The notes: generated by a model not told the origin, from the sequence alone. Counted from the first letter of the stretch, positions 7,438 to 16,212 are shown. The stretch is DNA of 64,000 bases from Mesorhizobium temperatum (GCF_002284575.1 NZ_NPKJ01000068.1:186001-250000); one strand, 5' to 3'. Translations and numbers: made by a program.

Positions 7438-8556
7438 ATGAACAAGCAGATCGGAATTGAGATCACGGCGGAACCGCAGTCCAGTGTCGACTTTGGCCGG
7501 CGTGATCTCCTGAAGCTGACCGGCGCCGGCGTCGCCGCGCTCGGTGCGGCGTCGCTCTTCAGCATCCCCTTCGCAAAGGCTCAAGATATGTCAAACGGCG
7601 CGAACAACTTCTACACCAGCGACCAGGTGACGCTCGAAAAGATTGCCTTCAAAAGCCAATACGAGATGAACGTCGCGGGGAATGTTTTCATTCCCAACAA
7701 CCTCGACCGCAATGCGCGCCATCCGGCGCTCGTCGTGGGGCATCCGATGGGTGCGGTGAAGGAGCAGAGCGCAAACCTTTATGCCACCAAGATGGCCGAA
7801 CAGGGCTTCGTCGCGATGTCCATCGACCTGCCGTTCTGGGGCGAGAGCGAGGGCGAGGCCCGCCAGATCGTTTCACCTGATGTCTACGCCGAAGCGTTCA
7901 GCGCCGCGGTCGATTTCTTGGGCACACGACCATTCGTCGACAGAAACCGCATCGGCGCGATCGGCGTCTGCGGCAGCGGCAGTTTCGTCATCAGCGCGGC
8001 CAAGATCGACCCGCGGATGCGCGCCATCGCGACCGTCAGCATGTACGATATGGGGGCCGCCAACCGCAACGCGCTTAACCATTCGCTGAGCGTCGAGCAG
8101 CGCAAGGAGACCATTGCTGCAGCTGCCGAGCAGCGCTGGGTCGAGTTTGAAGGCGGCGAGGTCGAATATACCAGCGGCACGGTGCATGAGCTGACCGCCG
8201 ACACCCATCCCATCCAGCGGGAGTTCTATGACTTCTACCGCACGCCGAGGGGTGAATTCACGCCCGCAAGTGCAAACCCCAAGATCACCACGCATCCGAC
8301 GCTGACCAGCAATGTCAAGTTCATGAACTTCTACCCGTTCAACGACATCGAGACGATCTCGCCGCGCCCGATGCTGTTCATCTCGGGCGATCTGGCTCAC
8401 TCCCGCGAGTTCAGCGAGGATGCTTACAAACGAGCGGCCGAGCCGAAGGAGCTTGTGTGGGTTTCCGGCGCCGGGCACGTCGATCTCTACGATCGCGCGG
8501 ACCTGATCCCGTTCGACAAGCTGACCAGCTTCTTCAATCAGCACCTCTCCGCGTGA
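7438..8556 (+). CDS. Tat-exported alpha/beta hydrolase (dienelactone hydrolase/YcjY-like)
   Basis: Probable periplasmic hydrolase. The N terminus carries a twin-arginine signal (GRRDLLKL, Arg21-Arg22, then a hydrophobic stretch ending PFAKAQ), so folded export by Tat is expected. The mature part has HPALVVGHPMG and a nucleophile elbow G-V-Cys178-G-S, with cysteine where most family members have serine, as in dienelactone hydrolase. A late GAGHVDLYD supplies the catalytic histidine. ATG 7438 has AAGGAGA six bases upstream; the earlier in-frame ATG would place extra residues before the Tat signal. It is followed 65 bp later by a secreted cyclophilin-like gene and then a LysR gene on the same strand. 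Substrate unknown. Confidence 0.85.
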   Translation: MNKQIGIEITAEPQSSVDFGRRDLLKLTGAGVAALGAASLFSIPFAKAQDMSNGANNFYTSDQVTLEKIAFKSQYEMNVAGNVFIPNNLDRNARHPALVVGHPMGAVKEQSANLYATKMAEQGFVAMSIDLPFWGESEGEARQIVSPDVYAEAFSAAVDFLGTRPFVDRNRIGAIGVCGSGSFVISAAKIDPRMRAIATVSMYDMGAANRNALNHSLSVEQRKETIAAAAEQRWVEFEGGEVEYTSGTVHELTADTHPIQREFYDFYRTPRGEFTPASANPKITTHPTLTSNVKFMNFYPFNDIETISPRPMLFISGDLAHSREFSEDAYKRAAEPKELVWVSGAGHVDLYDRADLIPFDKLTSFFNQHLSA

Positions 8557-8621
8557 GCGGCGAGATGGAGCCTGCGCCGGAGAGAGCAGGCTCCATCAGC
8601 ATGGATCGGAGATACGACAGC

Positions 8622-9032
8622 ATGCTGAAATCACTGCTGAGCTCCGCTGTTATCGCACTAGGAACGGTTGGACCTGCCATGGCTCAAGAGCGAATTCGCA
8701 TTTCTTCGGATTGGGGCGAGGTCACAGCCGATCTTGCCGATAACGAAGCCGCAAAATCTCTGGCGCAGATACTGCCGCTCACGATCGAGATGTCCGACCA
8801 TCTCCGCCAGGAAAAGACCGGCAACCTGCCTTCCGCCTTGCCCGAACTGGCGCGGCAGCGCGACTTCTCTATCGGCACGCTTGGACTCTGGAGTTCCGAT
8901 CATTTCGTGATCTACTATCGGAGCGGTCGCGTCCCGGCACCTGGCATCATTGTGCTCGGGCAGGTCACTGGCGATGTCTCGATCTTTGACCGTCCCGGTC
9001 CCGTCGCTGTCCGAGTTGAACGCACCGATTGA
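8622..9032 (+). CDS. Secreted cyclophilin-like fold protein
   Basis: A 136-residue protein with an N-terminal signal peptide (MLKSLLSSAVIALGTVGPAMAQ). The mature part reads RIRISSDWGEVTADLADNEA and LPLTIEMSDHLRQEKTGNLP, followed by GTLGLWSSDHFVIYY, VPAPGIIVLGQVTG and a short tail. This matches my recollection of the small cyclophilin-like domain family (Cyclophil_like). Prolyl-isomerase activity has not been shown for that group as far as I know. ATG 8622 is chosen for its position directly before the hydrophobic segment and GGAG ten bases upstream; ATG 8601 in the same frame is an alternative. Probably co-transcribed with the upstream hydrolase. Confidence 0.8.
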   Translation: MLKSLLSSAVIALGTVGPAMAQERIRISSDWGEVTADLADNEAAKSLAQILPLTIEMSDHLRQEKTGNLPSALPELARQRDFSIGTLGLWSSDHFVIYYRSGRVPAPGIIVLGQVTGDVSIFDRPGPVAVRVERTD

Positions 9033-9135
9033 AACGTGTGCAACCCGCTCGTAGCTGGTTGCCGGAGGGCGAGCGGCGCGAATTGCATAAGCTGCCGCAA
9101 AATCAGGTCTCCGTATTCGCTTTCGATTTATTCCG

Positions 9136-9141
9136 TATAAT
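9136..9141 (+). promoter_or_regulatory. Possible -10 element before LysR gene
   Basis: A perfect TATAAT lies 30 bases upstream of the GTG start of the LysR gene. No good -35 hexamer is visible at the right distance, so this is only a candidate. Confidence 0.3.
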
Positions 9142-9170
9142 CGAGCTTTGGCTATCAGAAGGATTCATGA

Positions 9171-10064
9171 GTGCCGCGGCAGAATGTCAACGATCTGCTC
9201 GCGTTCCTGGCTGTTGCTCGGGAGCGTAGCTTTACGCGAGCCGCAGCCCGGTTCGGCATATCGCAATCGGCACTAAGCCACACTATCCGTCAACTCGAAG
9301 CTCGCCTTGGCGTTCGCTTGCTCACACGCACGACACGCGCGGTGGCCCCCACAGAAGCGGGAGAGAGGCTTTTGGAGCGGATTGGGCCTCACTTTGACCA
9401 GATCGAAGTCGAGGTCGATGCCCTGAACGAATTGAGAGAAAAGCCCGCCGGAACCATCCGGCTCTCAGCGCCTGACTATGCAATCAGCAGCATCCTTTGG
9501 CCCAAGCTGAAACGCTTTCTCCCGAAATATCCCGACATCAAGGTCGAACTCCTGCTCGACAACGGCCTCACCGACATCGTGACGGAGCGCTTTGACGCCG
9601 GGATCCGCATGGGCGAGCAGCTTGCGAAAGACATGATCTCCGCTCGCATCGGGCCGGATTTCCGGTTCGTGGTCGTCGGCGCCAAATCCTACTTTGCCGA
9701 GCATCCCGAGCCGGGGAAGCCGCAGGATCTCGTGCAGCACAATTGCATCAACTACCGTTTTCCAACGTCAGGGGCTCTTTATGTGTGGGAGTTCGAGGAG
9801 AACGGCCGCGAGATCAAAATTCGCGTCGATGGGCAGCTCGTTTTCAATAACATCTTTCATGTCCTGGACGCTGCGCTGGCCGGCCGCGGCCTCGGCTATG
9901 TTCCGGAAGAAATTGCGCTTCCTCACATCGCGAAAGGTCGGCTGGCCCGGGTACTGGAAGGTTGGTCGCCATATTGGGATGGCTACCATCTCTATTATCC
10001 GAGCCGCCGGCAATCCTCACCTGCTTTCGTCGCCTTGGTCGACGCGCTGCGCCATCGCGAGTAA
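9171..10064 (+). CDS. LysR-family transcriptional regulator
   Basis: A 297-residue DNA-binding regulator. The N-terminal winged helix-turn-helix is clear: VNDLLAFLAVARERSFTRAA, then RFGISQSALSHTIRQLEARLG and RLLTRTTRAVAPTEAGERLL. A periplasmic-binding-protein-like effector domain follows. The GTG start at 9171 has AGAAGGA about 8 bases upstream; an overlapping ATG four bases earlier is in the wrong frame. It sits downstream of the hydrolase and cyclophilin-like genes in the same direction rather than divergent from a target, so its regulon cannot be read from position alone. Confidence 0.93.
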   Translation: MPRQNVNDLLAFLAVARERSFTRAAARFGISQSALSHTIRQLEARLGVRLLTRTTRAVAPTEAGERLLERIGPHFDQIEVEVDALNELREKPAGTIRLSAPDYAISSILWPKLKRFLPKYPDIKVELLLDNGLTDIVTERFDAGIRMGEQLAKDMISARIGPDFRFVVVGAKSYFAEHPEPGKPQDLVQHNCINYRFPTSGALYVWEFEENGREIKIRVDGQLVFNNIFHVLDAALAGRGLGYVPEEIALPHIAKGRLARVLEGWSPYWDGYHLYYPSRRQSSPAFVALVDALRHRE

Positions 10065-10185
10065 CTATCGATGCCGCGGGCTTCGACGTTCTTGCCGCTG
10101 AAAGCCACGCAACGAAGGGCAACGACAACCGTCCTTACATCGTGACTCGCAAGAGGACGTGAACGGCCGAGGCTGCAGGTATCGG

Positions 10186-11169
10186 TTAGGGCTGCTGTAT
10201 TGCTGCGAGCTTCCAGTCGCCGCCGTTCTGGCGCGTGAAGGTCCACAGTTCGGTTGTTTCCGTCGGCTGATCGGCTTCGCCGGCGACGATCTTGCCGCTG
10301 GCGCGATCGCGCATCACGTCGTGAGACTCGTAGCGTAAGGCAGCCGTCGCGTAGTCGCGATCGTCTTCCCGCCAGCTCTCCGCAATATCGGCCTCCAACA
10401 GGCTGACGTTCGAGACCTCGTTCCTGACGCCGTTTTTGGCATTGTCGGCAAGCTCCTCGGACAAGTATGACACCATCTCGGGGGTCGCCAGCCGGCGCAA
10501 GCCAGCATGATCTTCGCGCCCGAACGCTTCCTGAACCTCCGTCAGCCGCTGCTGGAATATGTCGAGGTCGGCCTGCGTCATTGTAATTTCATCGGAGGCT
10601 GGAGCTGTCCGGCCAAATCCAGAGCCGATGCCTGGAATGGGGAAAGACGAGACGTTGTCGGCGTCGGGCTGGGCTGCCGGGTTTCGCCCAAAGTTCCCCA
10701 TGCTGCGCGGAACACCGGCCATGGCGGGCGCTTGGTTGCGCGCCGATTGCGACCGGAAAAAGCGGATCGCCAACATGATCGCGCCGCCGATCAGCAGCCC
10801 TTGAAGAAGCAGGCCCAATATGCCGGCCAAGCCGCCGAACCCTTGGCCCAAAAGAAGTCCGATCAGACCGCCGAGCAGCAGGCCACGCATCATCGAGCCG
10901 CCGAGGCCGCTGAAGATCCCTGGTCGTTGGGCTGCCGGTGTCTGGCGGGCCGCATTGTTCGTTGTGGTGTTGGGTGCCATCGAGCGCTCGACCGGCGCGG
11001 CCGGCTGTGGCGCCGTCCTGGTCGGCGGGACCGACTGGAACGTGCGCGTGCCGCGGCTGCCGAAGCTGCCGCCACGCCGCGCCTCGGCGTAATCGGCCGT
11101 GACCATGGAAAATGCCAGGAACAGTCCTGCAAACAAAACTGCAAACCGGCTCGAACGCGAAATCATCAT
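10186..11169 (-). CDS. Tim44-like domain membrane protein
   Basis: A 327-residue envelope protein. It begins with an apparent signal or anchor (FAVLFAGLFLAFSMVTADYAEA), followed by a low-complexity Pro/Thr/Ala/Asn segment. A glycine-leucine-rich double hydrophobic stretch follows (GLLLGGLIGLLLGQGFGGLA and GILGLLLQGLLIGGAIMLAI). The C-terminal 150 residues are soluble and match bacterial Tim44-like domains (LDIFQQRLTEVQEAFGREDH, LRRLATPEMVSYLSEELADN, TTELWTFTRQNGGDWKLAAI). The C-terminal fold is thought to bind lipids or proteins; the role in bacteria is not established. It stands alone, convergent with the LysR gene. Confidence 0.82.
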   Translation of the reverse strand: MMISRSSRFAVLFAGLFLAFSMVTADYAEARRGGSFGSRGTRTFQSVPPTRTAPQPAAPVERSMAPNTTTNNAARQTPAAQRPGIFSGLGGSMMRGLLLGGLIGLLLGQGFGGLAGILGLLLQGLLIGGAIMLAIRFFRSQSARNQAPAMAGVPRSMGNFGRNPAAQPDADNVSSFPIPGIGSGFGRTAPASDEITMTQADLDIFQQRLTEVQEAFGREDHAGLRRLATPEMVSYLSEELADNAKNGVRNEVSNVSLLEADIAESWREDDRDYATAALRYESHDVMRDRASGKIVAGEADQPTETTELWTFTRQNGGDWKLAAIQQP

Positions 11170-11358
11170 AGCAAATCCCTAGCGACACTCTTGTCGCTCA
11201 TATGGGGTGCGCCGATCGAAATATCAGTGGCCCGCAGCTTCCGTATTCGGCCATTGAGGAGAATTCCCGGATCGCCTCGACTCCAGACACGGCCGCTGAC
11301 GTGATCCTTCTAGCACCTTGTGCGTTGTCGCCTTTGGGCACGCCGAGGGAGACGAACG

Positions 11359-12267
11359 GTGTTTGCAGGTTTCAGGGCCACCAGCTTAGAACTAGACGAC
11401 ACGACCGTTTTCGCAAGGATCGGCGGGACCGGTCCGCCGCTGCTGCTTCTTCATGGTTTTCCCGAAACGCATCTGATGTGGAGGGATATCGCCGTGGCCT
11501 TGGCGCCCCGCTTTACGGTGATCGCCGCCGATCTTCGAGGCTATGGGCAAAGCGGCTGCCCGGTCTCCTCTGCCGATCATAGTCCCTACGCCAAACGCGC
11601 CATGGCCGGCGACATGGTGCGAGCCATGAAGCAGCTTGGGTTTGAGCAGTTCATGGTTGCCGGACACGATCGTGGCGGGCGGGTCGCCTATCGCCTGGCG
11701 CTCGATCACCCCGATGAGATATCCAAGGTCGCGGTCCTCGACGTCATCCCCACCGCCGCCGCGTGGGATAGGGCGGACGCCAGACTGGCTCTCGGCTTCT
11801 GGCCCTGGAGCCTTCTCGCGCAACCGGAGCCGCTGCCGGAGCGACTGATAGGCGCAGCGCCCGATGCCATAGTCGACAACGCGATTGTGCAGTGGGGGTC
11901 GCCGGCAGAAGCGTTCTCTGCACAGGTCAGGGACGCCTATGTCGAGGCGCTTCGCGATCCCGTTCATGTTCATGCGATATGCGAAGAGTATCGGGCCGCT
12001 GCCACGGTCGATCGTGAACATGACGCGCTGGACCAGGCAAATGATCGTCGCATTGAGTGTCCGCTGCTGGCACTGTGGAGCAGCGAAGGCGGCCTCGAGA
12101 AATGGTATGCCGGGGAAGGCGGACCGCTGGCTATTTGGAGGAAATGGGCCGACAGAGTTGCAGGAAGCCCTGTCCCGGGTGGGCACTTCTTTCCAGAAGA
12201 GCACCCTCACCAGACCGCAGCGGCTCTCTCGAAATTCTTCGAGGATTATAGGGGGAATGACGCGTAG
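11359..12267 (+). CDS. Alpha/beta hydrolase of the fluoroacetate dehalogenase family, altered halide site
   Basis: A 302-residue hydrolase closely patterned on haloacetate/fluoroacetate dehalogenases. It has HGFPE (oxyanion), Asp104 in GHDRGG with Arg105 and Arg108, Trp150, Tyr211 in CEEYRA and His276 in GGHFFPEE. Well-studied fluoroacetate dehalogenase uses Asp104, Arg105, Arg108, His149, Trp150, Tyr212 and His271; the numbering nearly coincides, but residue 149 here is proline (GFWPWSLL) instead of the fluoride-binding His. Dehalogenase activity is therefore doubtful and an epoxide- or ester-hydrolase role is possible. The GTG start at 11359 follows GAGGGAGA; a longer in-frame ATG at 11320 adds an Arg-rich stretch unlike the family. 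Confidence 0.85.
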   Translation: MFAGFRATSLELDDTTVFARIGGTGPPLLLLHGFPETHLMWRDIAVALAPRFTVIAADLRGYGQSGCPVSSADHSPYAKRAMAGDMVRAMKQLGFEQFMVAGHDRGGRVAYRLALDHPDEISKVAVLDVIPTAAAWDRADARLALGFWPWSLLAQPEPLPERLIGAAPDAIVDNAIVQWGSPAEAFSAQVRDAYVEALRDPVHVHAICEEYRAAATVDREHDALDQANDRRIECPLLALWSSEGGLEKWYAGEGGPLAIWRKWADRVAGSPVPGGHFFPEEHPHQTAAALSKFFEDYRGNDA

Positions 12268-12331
12268 AGCAGAGTGTTGTAGAGGTTCACATGCCTCATT
12301 CGCCCGTCCGGCGTCAAATCTGCTTGATAAA

Positions 12332-12655
12332 ATGAAAGCCATCTCTACAGCCACGCCCCTGATATGCAGCCTCGTGTTTGTCGGAGGTTGCGCATCGCCC
12401 TTCCACGCATCCTTTGACGCCGCGAAATATGACAAGATGAGCTGCGTCGAACTCAACGTGGCCATGGGCGAAGTCGCCAAGGAGATGTCGGCGACAGCGA
12501 TCACTCGGGGCAAAGTCGCGAAAACCAAAATTCCGGACTGGCTTTGGGGAGCCCGGCGTGTCGCCTCTACCGTCACTGCCCGCCAGAGCGCGAAAATCGA
12601 GCGCTTGCGGCAGCAGGAGGCCGCGATCGCAGCGGTGAGACGAAGCAGGTGCTGA
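12332..12655 (+). CDS. Small putative lipoprotein
   Basis: A 107-residue product with a lipoprotein signal (MKAISTATPLICSLVFVGGC; lipobox FVGGC, acylated Cys20). The mature chain contains FDAAKYDKMSCVELNVAMGE, a charged helix and a Lys/Arg-rich tail. No recognised domain. ATG 12332 is picked because it gives a proper signal peptide; a longer in-frame ORF from 11885 lies antiphase over the upstream hydrolase gene. No good Shine-Dalgarno is visible. Confidence 0.6.
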   Translation: MKAISTATPLICSLVFVGGCASPFHASFDAAKYDKMSCVELNVAMGEVAKEMSATAITRGKVAKTKIPDWLWGARRVASTVTARQSAKIERLRQQEAAIAAVRRSRC

Positions 12656-12779
12656 TTGCGGCGCCGGCGTGAGAGCCGAAGGCCGAAAATGATCGATTTC
12701 GCAGGACATGGCATTGGAGCCGAGGTTCCACGGCTCCATGGGTTCGGCTTCGACGCCGAGTCACCGCCGCGGGGGCATG

Positions 12780-13520
12780 CTATCCTAGTGCCGCCAGCCG
12801 TTCGATGAAGCGCCCCTTGCGGATATGCCGTTCGCGGATCGCCTGCAACCGGCGGGCGAAGTCGCCAATCGCCCCCCGCTCCTCGGCAATCGCCTTGAGG
12901 TCGAGCAGAAGACCGGCGGCCGTATCGTAGCCGGAAGCGTTGCGGCGCTCGATTTCGGTCTCCACCTCGCGCCACACGGCTTCGCCGCGCCGCATGATCG
13001 CATCGAGCCGGGCGCGGCGGGCGCGTAACTCTTCCGCCTCCCGCCGTTTCCTTTCGGCCTCCCGCCGCTCGCTTTGCTCGCGCTCGCGAGCCTCGCGGAT
13101 CGCATCGGCACGGGCTCGCAATTCGCCGGCCGAGCGCGGAGCGACGGCGGGTCGAGCCGCCGAGGCCTGCAACACCTGGCGATCCCGAACGAGCGCCCGA
13201 AGCTCACTCGCCACATGCGGATCGCCCTCGGCCAGTCGAGCAAGCAGCGTCGTTTTTTCATGATCAGGCAAATCGGCAACGGAACGACGGACGACATCCG
13301 ATGACAATGGATCCCCCGCCGTCGTGCCGGCGGGACGTTCGGCCGCCGCCTCGACGAGATCGGCATCGAGACGGAAGAACCGCGCGAATGCGTCGAACGC
13401 GCCAGTCATCGGGCCGATCCCCGGCAACGGCTCCGCCTCGTCCGGCTCGATAGAACCGGCCTCGACCGCCATCAGCCACAGCAGATAAAAAAGCCTCAGG
13501 TCGCCGCCAAGCCGATTCAC
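12780..13520 (-). pseudogene. 5'-truncated remnant, Arg/Glu-rich coiled-coil protein C-terminus
   Basis: An open frame of about 246 codons ends at TAG 12782-12780. It begins abruptly at NRLGGDLRLFYLLWLMAVEA and continues through an acidic/hydrophobic helical part, then a long charged coiled coil (AIREAREREQSERREAERKR), then ERRNASGYDTAAGLLLDLKA and a basic end. A sequence opening with GDLRLFYLLWL looks like the interior of a larger protein. A GTG at 13520 lacks a ribosome site, and further upstream the frame is antisense to the neighbouring gene at 13536. I therefore read it as the surviving C-terminal part of a larger gene cut at about 13507-13520. ATG 13472 (230 codons) would be the start if it is still expressed. 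Family not identified. Confidence 0.5.
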
Positions 13521-13535
13521 CGGAGAGCAGCAAGC

Positions 13536-13916
13536 ATGAAACCGGACCAGCGGGCAAGAAAATGGATCGCCAAGAAGGCCAAGCTGGGCGTACGCAGTTA
13601 TCCCGTCGGCACCATCGCCTTCTATGGCCCCGATCACCTCCGCGCCACGAAGGTGGCGGTGGGTATCGTCCCCGCCCCTCAATCCGAGGCGACGATCCTG
13701 CGTCGCTGGTTTGTCGAGACCGGCGACGTGCGGAGGAGCGACACGATCTTCGCCGAGATCGCCGCGTTGTTGCGCGGGCATGGGGTGCACTCCATAGCAA
13801 TGGTCGACGGGATTCTCGGCTGTCCGCATGAGGAGGGAATCGACTATCCGGAAGGCGGCACTTGCCCGTACTGGGCAGGGCGAGATCGTTGGACCGGTGA
13901 GCTCGGTAAGAACTGA
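13536..13916 (+). CDS. Conserved hypothetical protein with CPHEEGIDYPEG motif
   Basis: A 126-residue soluble protein beginning MKPDQRARKWIAKKAKLGVR, preceded by GGAGAG seven to twelve bases upstream. The C-terminal third contains LGCPHEEGIDYPEGGTCPYW, with two cysteines and a histidine that could bind a metal. From memory, similar proteins occur in other rhizobia and Bradyrhizobium, but I know of no assigned function. It starts right where the opposite-strand remnant (12780-13520) breaks off, so a rearrangement may have brought it here. Confidence 0.75.
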   Translation: MKPDQRARKWIAKKAKLGVRSYPVGTIAFYGPDHLRATKVAVGIVPAPQSEATILRRWFVETGDVRRSDTIFAEIAALLRGHGVHSIAMVDGILGCPHEEGIDYPEGGTCPYWAGRDRWTGELGKN

Positions 13917-14000
13917 TGCCCGACAGGTGGATTCGTGGGCTATAGCGCAGATGAAGGACACTTCATCCCGCACGGTCCATCGTCAGCGTAGCGGATAACC

Positions 14001-15845
14001 TCAGACCGACACCCCGGATTGGTGCGCAGCGATTGCGCCGAGGAAAATCTGGCCGAATTCCCTGAGCTTCGCGGCGCCGACGCCATTGACCGCGGCGAAG
14101 GCGTCGAGGTCGCGCGGGCAGCGTTCGGCCATATCGATCAGCGTACGATCGGAGAAGATCACGAAGGCCGGCACCTGGCGCTCCCGGGCGAGACGCAGCC
14201 GAACCGCCTTGAGCGTGGCCAAAAGCGCGGTATCCAGGTCTTCCGTGCCCGCGGCAACGTCCGGGGTGGGACGTGTCTTGCCACGCGATGCGCGGCGCGG
14301 CGCCTCTACGCGATACCGGAACGGGACCTCGCCGCGGGCCAGCTCACGGCCCTTTTCGCCGATGGCGAGGCCGCCATGGCCGCCTGAGTCCAATGTCAGA
14401 AACCCTCCCGCGACGAGCTGGCGGATCAGCGACTGCCAGACATTCTTCTTGTGCGCCACACCGGTCCCGAAGCTGGCAAGCCTGTGGTGGTTCCTGGCCA
14501 GGACCTTCTCGCTTTCATGGCCGAGCAGAACATCGACGATATGGGCAGCACCGCAGCGCTCGCCGGTCTGCGCGATGGCAGCGAAGATGATCCGCGCCTC
14601 CGCCTCGCCATCCGCATGCGGCGTCTGGTCAAGGCAGTTGTCGCAATTGCGGCAAGGCACTGCTGACTCGCCGAAGTAGCCAAGCAGGATCTGGCGACGG
14701 CACTGGGCCGTTTCGCAATAGCCGATCAGCGTATCGAGCCGGCCATGCGCGCGCCTTTTATGCTCCGCCGGCGCGTCCTCGTCGTCGATGAAAAGCCGCC
14801 GCATGCGGATATCGCCGAGACCGAAGAGCATATGTGCCTCGGCAGCCCGCCCGTCGCGGCCCGCGCGCCCGATTTCCTGATAATAGGCTTCGAGGCTGCC
14901 CGGCAGGTCGGTATGGAAGACATAGGCGACGTCAGGCTTGTCAATCCCCATGCCGAAGGCGATGGTCGCCACCATCACGACACCGGACAAGGTCATGAAG
15001 CTGTTCTGGTTGGCCTCGCGCGCCTCTTTGCTCATGCCGGCATGATAGGCCAGGGCGCGCACGCCGTTCTTCTCGAGGAACGCCGCCATCTCTTCCGTCT
15101 TCTTGCGCGACAGGCAATAGACGATCCCGCTGCGGCCGGCATGGCGCTGCACGAAGCCCAGCAATTGGCGCTTGCTGTCCTGCTTGGCCTCGATGCCAAG
15201 CTTGATGTTCGGCCGGTCGAAACCCAGCACCAGGGTTGCGACGCGCCCAGCGAACAGCTGTGCGGCGATATCGGTGCGCGTCGCCTCGTCCGCTGTCGCC
15301 GTCAGCGCAATGATCGGCACATCAGGGAAAATGCCGCGCAGCCGTGACAACTCTTCATATTCGCGCCGGAACGCCGGGCCCCATTGGGAGATGCAATGCG
15401 CCTCGTCGACAGCGATCAGCCGGATATCGAGCCTGGCCAGCGCCTCGAGCATCCGCGCGGTCATGAGCCGCTCCGGCGCAAGATAGAGCAGGCGCGTCTG
15501 GCCCGCCGCAACGCGGCGCCATGCGGCGACATTGGCATCGCGGTCGAGCGAGGAATTGATCGTATCGGCGGCCACGCCGGCAAGACGCAATGCGGCGACT
15601 TGGTCCTGCATCAGCGCCACCAGGGGCGAAACGACAATGGTGAGCCCGCCAAGGACCAGCGCCGGGACCTGGTAGCAGAGCGATTTGCCAGCGCCGGTCG
15701 GCATGACAGCCAGCACATGACGCCCGGCCAGCAGCGCCTCCGTCACAGCGTCCTGGCCAGGACGAAAATCGTCGAAGCCGAACACGTCCTTCAGGACGCG
15801 CCGCTTGGGATCCTCCGCCGGGACGCCCGCCGCCGCTACCTGCAT
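14001..15845 (-). CDS. recQ: ATP-dependent DNA helicase RecQ
   Basis: 3'-5' helicase of the RecF recombination pathway. The 614-residue product has helicase motif I (MPTGAGKS, residues 48-55), VDEAHCISQWG (motif II, DEAH), TATAD (motif III) and QEIGRAGRDG (motif VI). The RecQ zinc-binding cysteines (YCETAQCRRQ ... CRNCDNC), a winged-helix RQC region and a C-terminal HRDC domain (RQVPAFVIFSDRTLIDMA) follow. This is the complete three-domain architecture. ATG 15845 is chosen because family similarity begins soon after; the ORF extends 24 codons further upstream without convincing content. Confidence 0.97.
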   Translation of the reverse strand: MQVAAAGVPAEDPKRRVLKDVFGFDDFRPGQDAVTEALLAGRHVLAVMPTGAGKSLCYQVPALVLGGLTIVVSPLVALMQDQVAALRLAGVAADTINSSLDRDANVAAWRRVAAGQTRLLYLAPERLMTARMLEALARLDIRLIAVDEAHCISQWGPAFRREYEELSRLRGIFPDVPIIALTATADEATRTDIAAQLFAGRVATLVLGFDRPNIKLGIEAKQDSKRQLLGFVQRHAGRSGIVYCLSRKKTEEMAAFLEKNGVRALAYHAGMSKEAREANQNSFMTLSGVVMVATIAFGMGIDKPDVAYVFHTDLPGSLEAYYQEIGRAGRDGRAAEAHMLFGLGDIRMRRLFIDDEDAPAEHKRRAHGRLDTLIGYCETAQCRRQILLGYFGESAVPCRNCDNCLDQTPHADGEAEARIIFAAIAQTGERCGAAHIVDVLLGHESEKVLARNHHRLASFGTGVAHKKNVWQSLIRQLVAGGFLTLDSGGHGGLAIGEKGRELARGEVPFRYRVEAPRRASRGKTRPTPDVAAGTEDLDTALLATLKAVRLRLARERQVPAFVIFSDRTLIDMAERCPRDLDAFAAVNGVGAAKLREFGQIFLGAIAAHQSGVSV

Positions 15846-16182
15846 CAGGGAATTACTATGATCGGCGCCGCCCGAAAAGGCAGCGCGAGAACGGCCAGTT
15901 GCGACGTGACCTGCCACAGCTCCCCCGCGAATCTCCAGATGCCTGCCTTGATCGCAGATTCGAATGCTCGATCACCCCTCAAGTCCCGTCTCCGTCGGCG
16001 CCGTCTGAAGAATATCTCCCTCATTGGCGGATATGGCATCGTGATTCCAGCCCCTATTCGCTTTGACTGTGAATATCGCGTCGGCGCTGGCGCGGTTAAT
16101 CCTATCTTCACCATACTTCGGCAGGTTCAGGTTCTGCGGTGATGTTTTGAGTACCGCGGCGCCACAAGCGCCCAGGCAACAC
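15846..16182. other. Intergenic upstream of recQ
   Basis: About 340 bases with no convincing gene on either strand; the 89-codon minus frame here is Arg-rich and unlike a real protein. The right part leads into an orphan plus-strand terminator, so an unannotated small RNA is possible. The recQ promoter must also lie here. Confidence 0.4.
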
Positions 16183-16212
16183 GCCCGCGTCTCTCCGGAG
16201 GCGCGGGCTTTT
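16183..16212 (+). terminator. Plus-strand intrinsic terminator with no assigned gene
   Basis: Stem GCCCGCG (16183-16189) with CGCGGGC (16202-16208), a 12-base interval that itself contains CTCCGGAG, then TTTT. The T run is on the plus strand, but no plus-strand gene lies upstream within 2 kb; recQ and the kdu genes are all on the minus strand. Confidence 0.7.

Noticed and set aside
13950..13967. GATGAAG/CTTCATC hairpin between the 126-residue gene and recQ
   Set aside because: Short, no T run on either strand; not enough to call a terminator.
13521..13973. Upstream extension of the minus-strand remnant
   Set aside because: It is antisense to the 126-residue gene and has no family-like content, so the remnant was cut at 13520.
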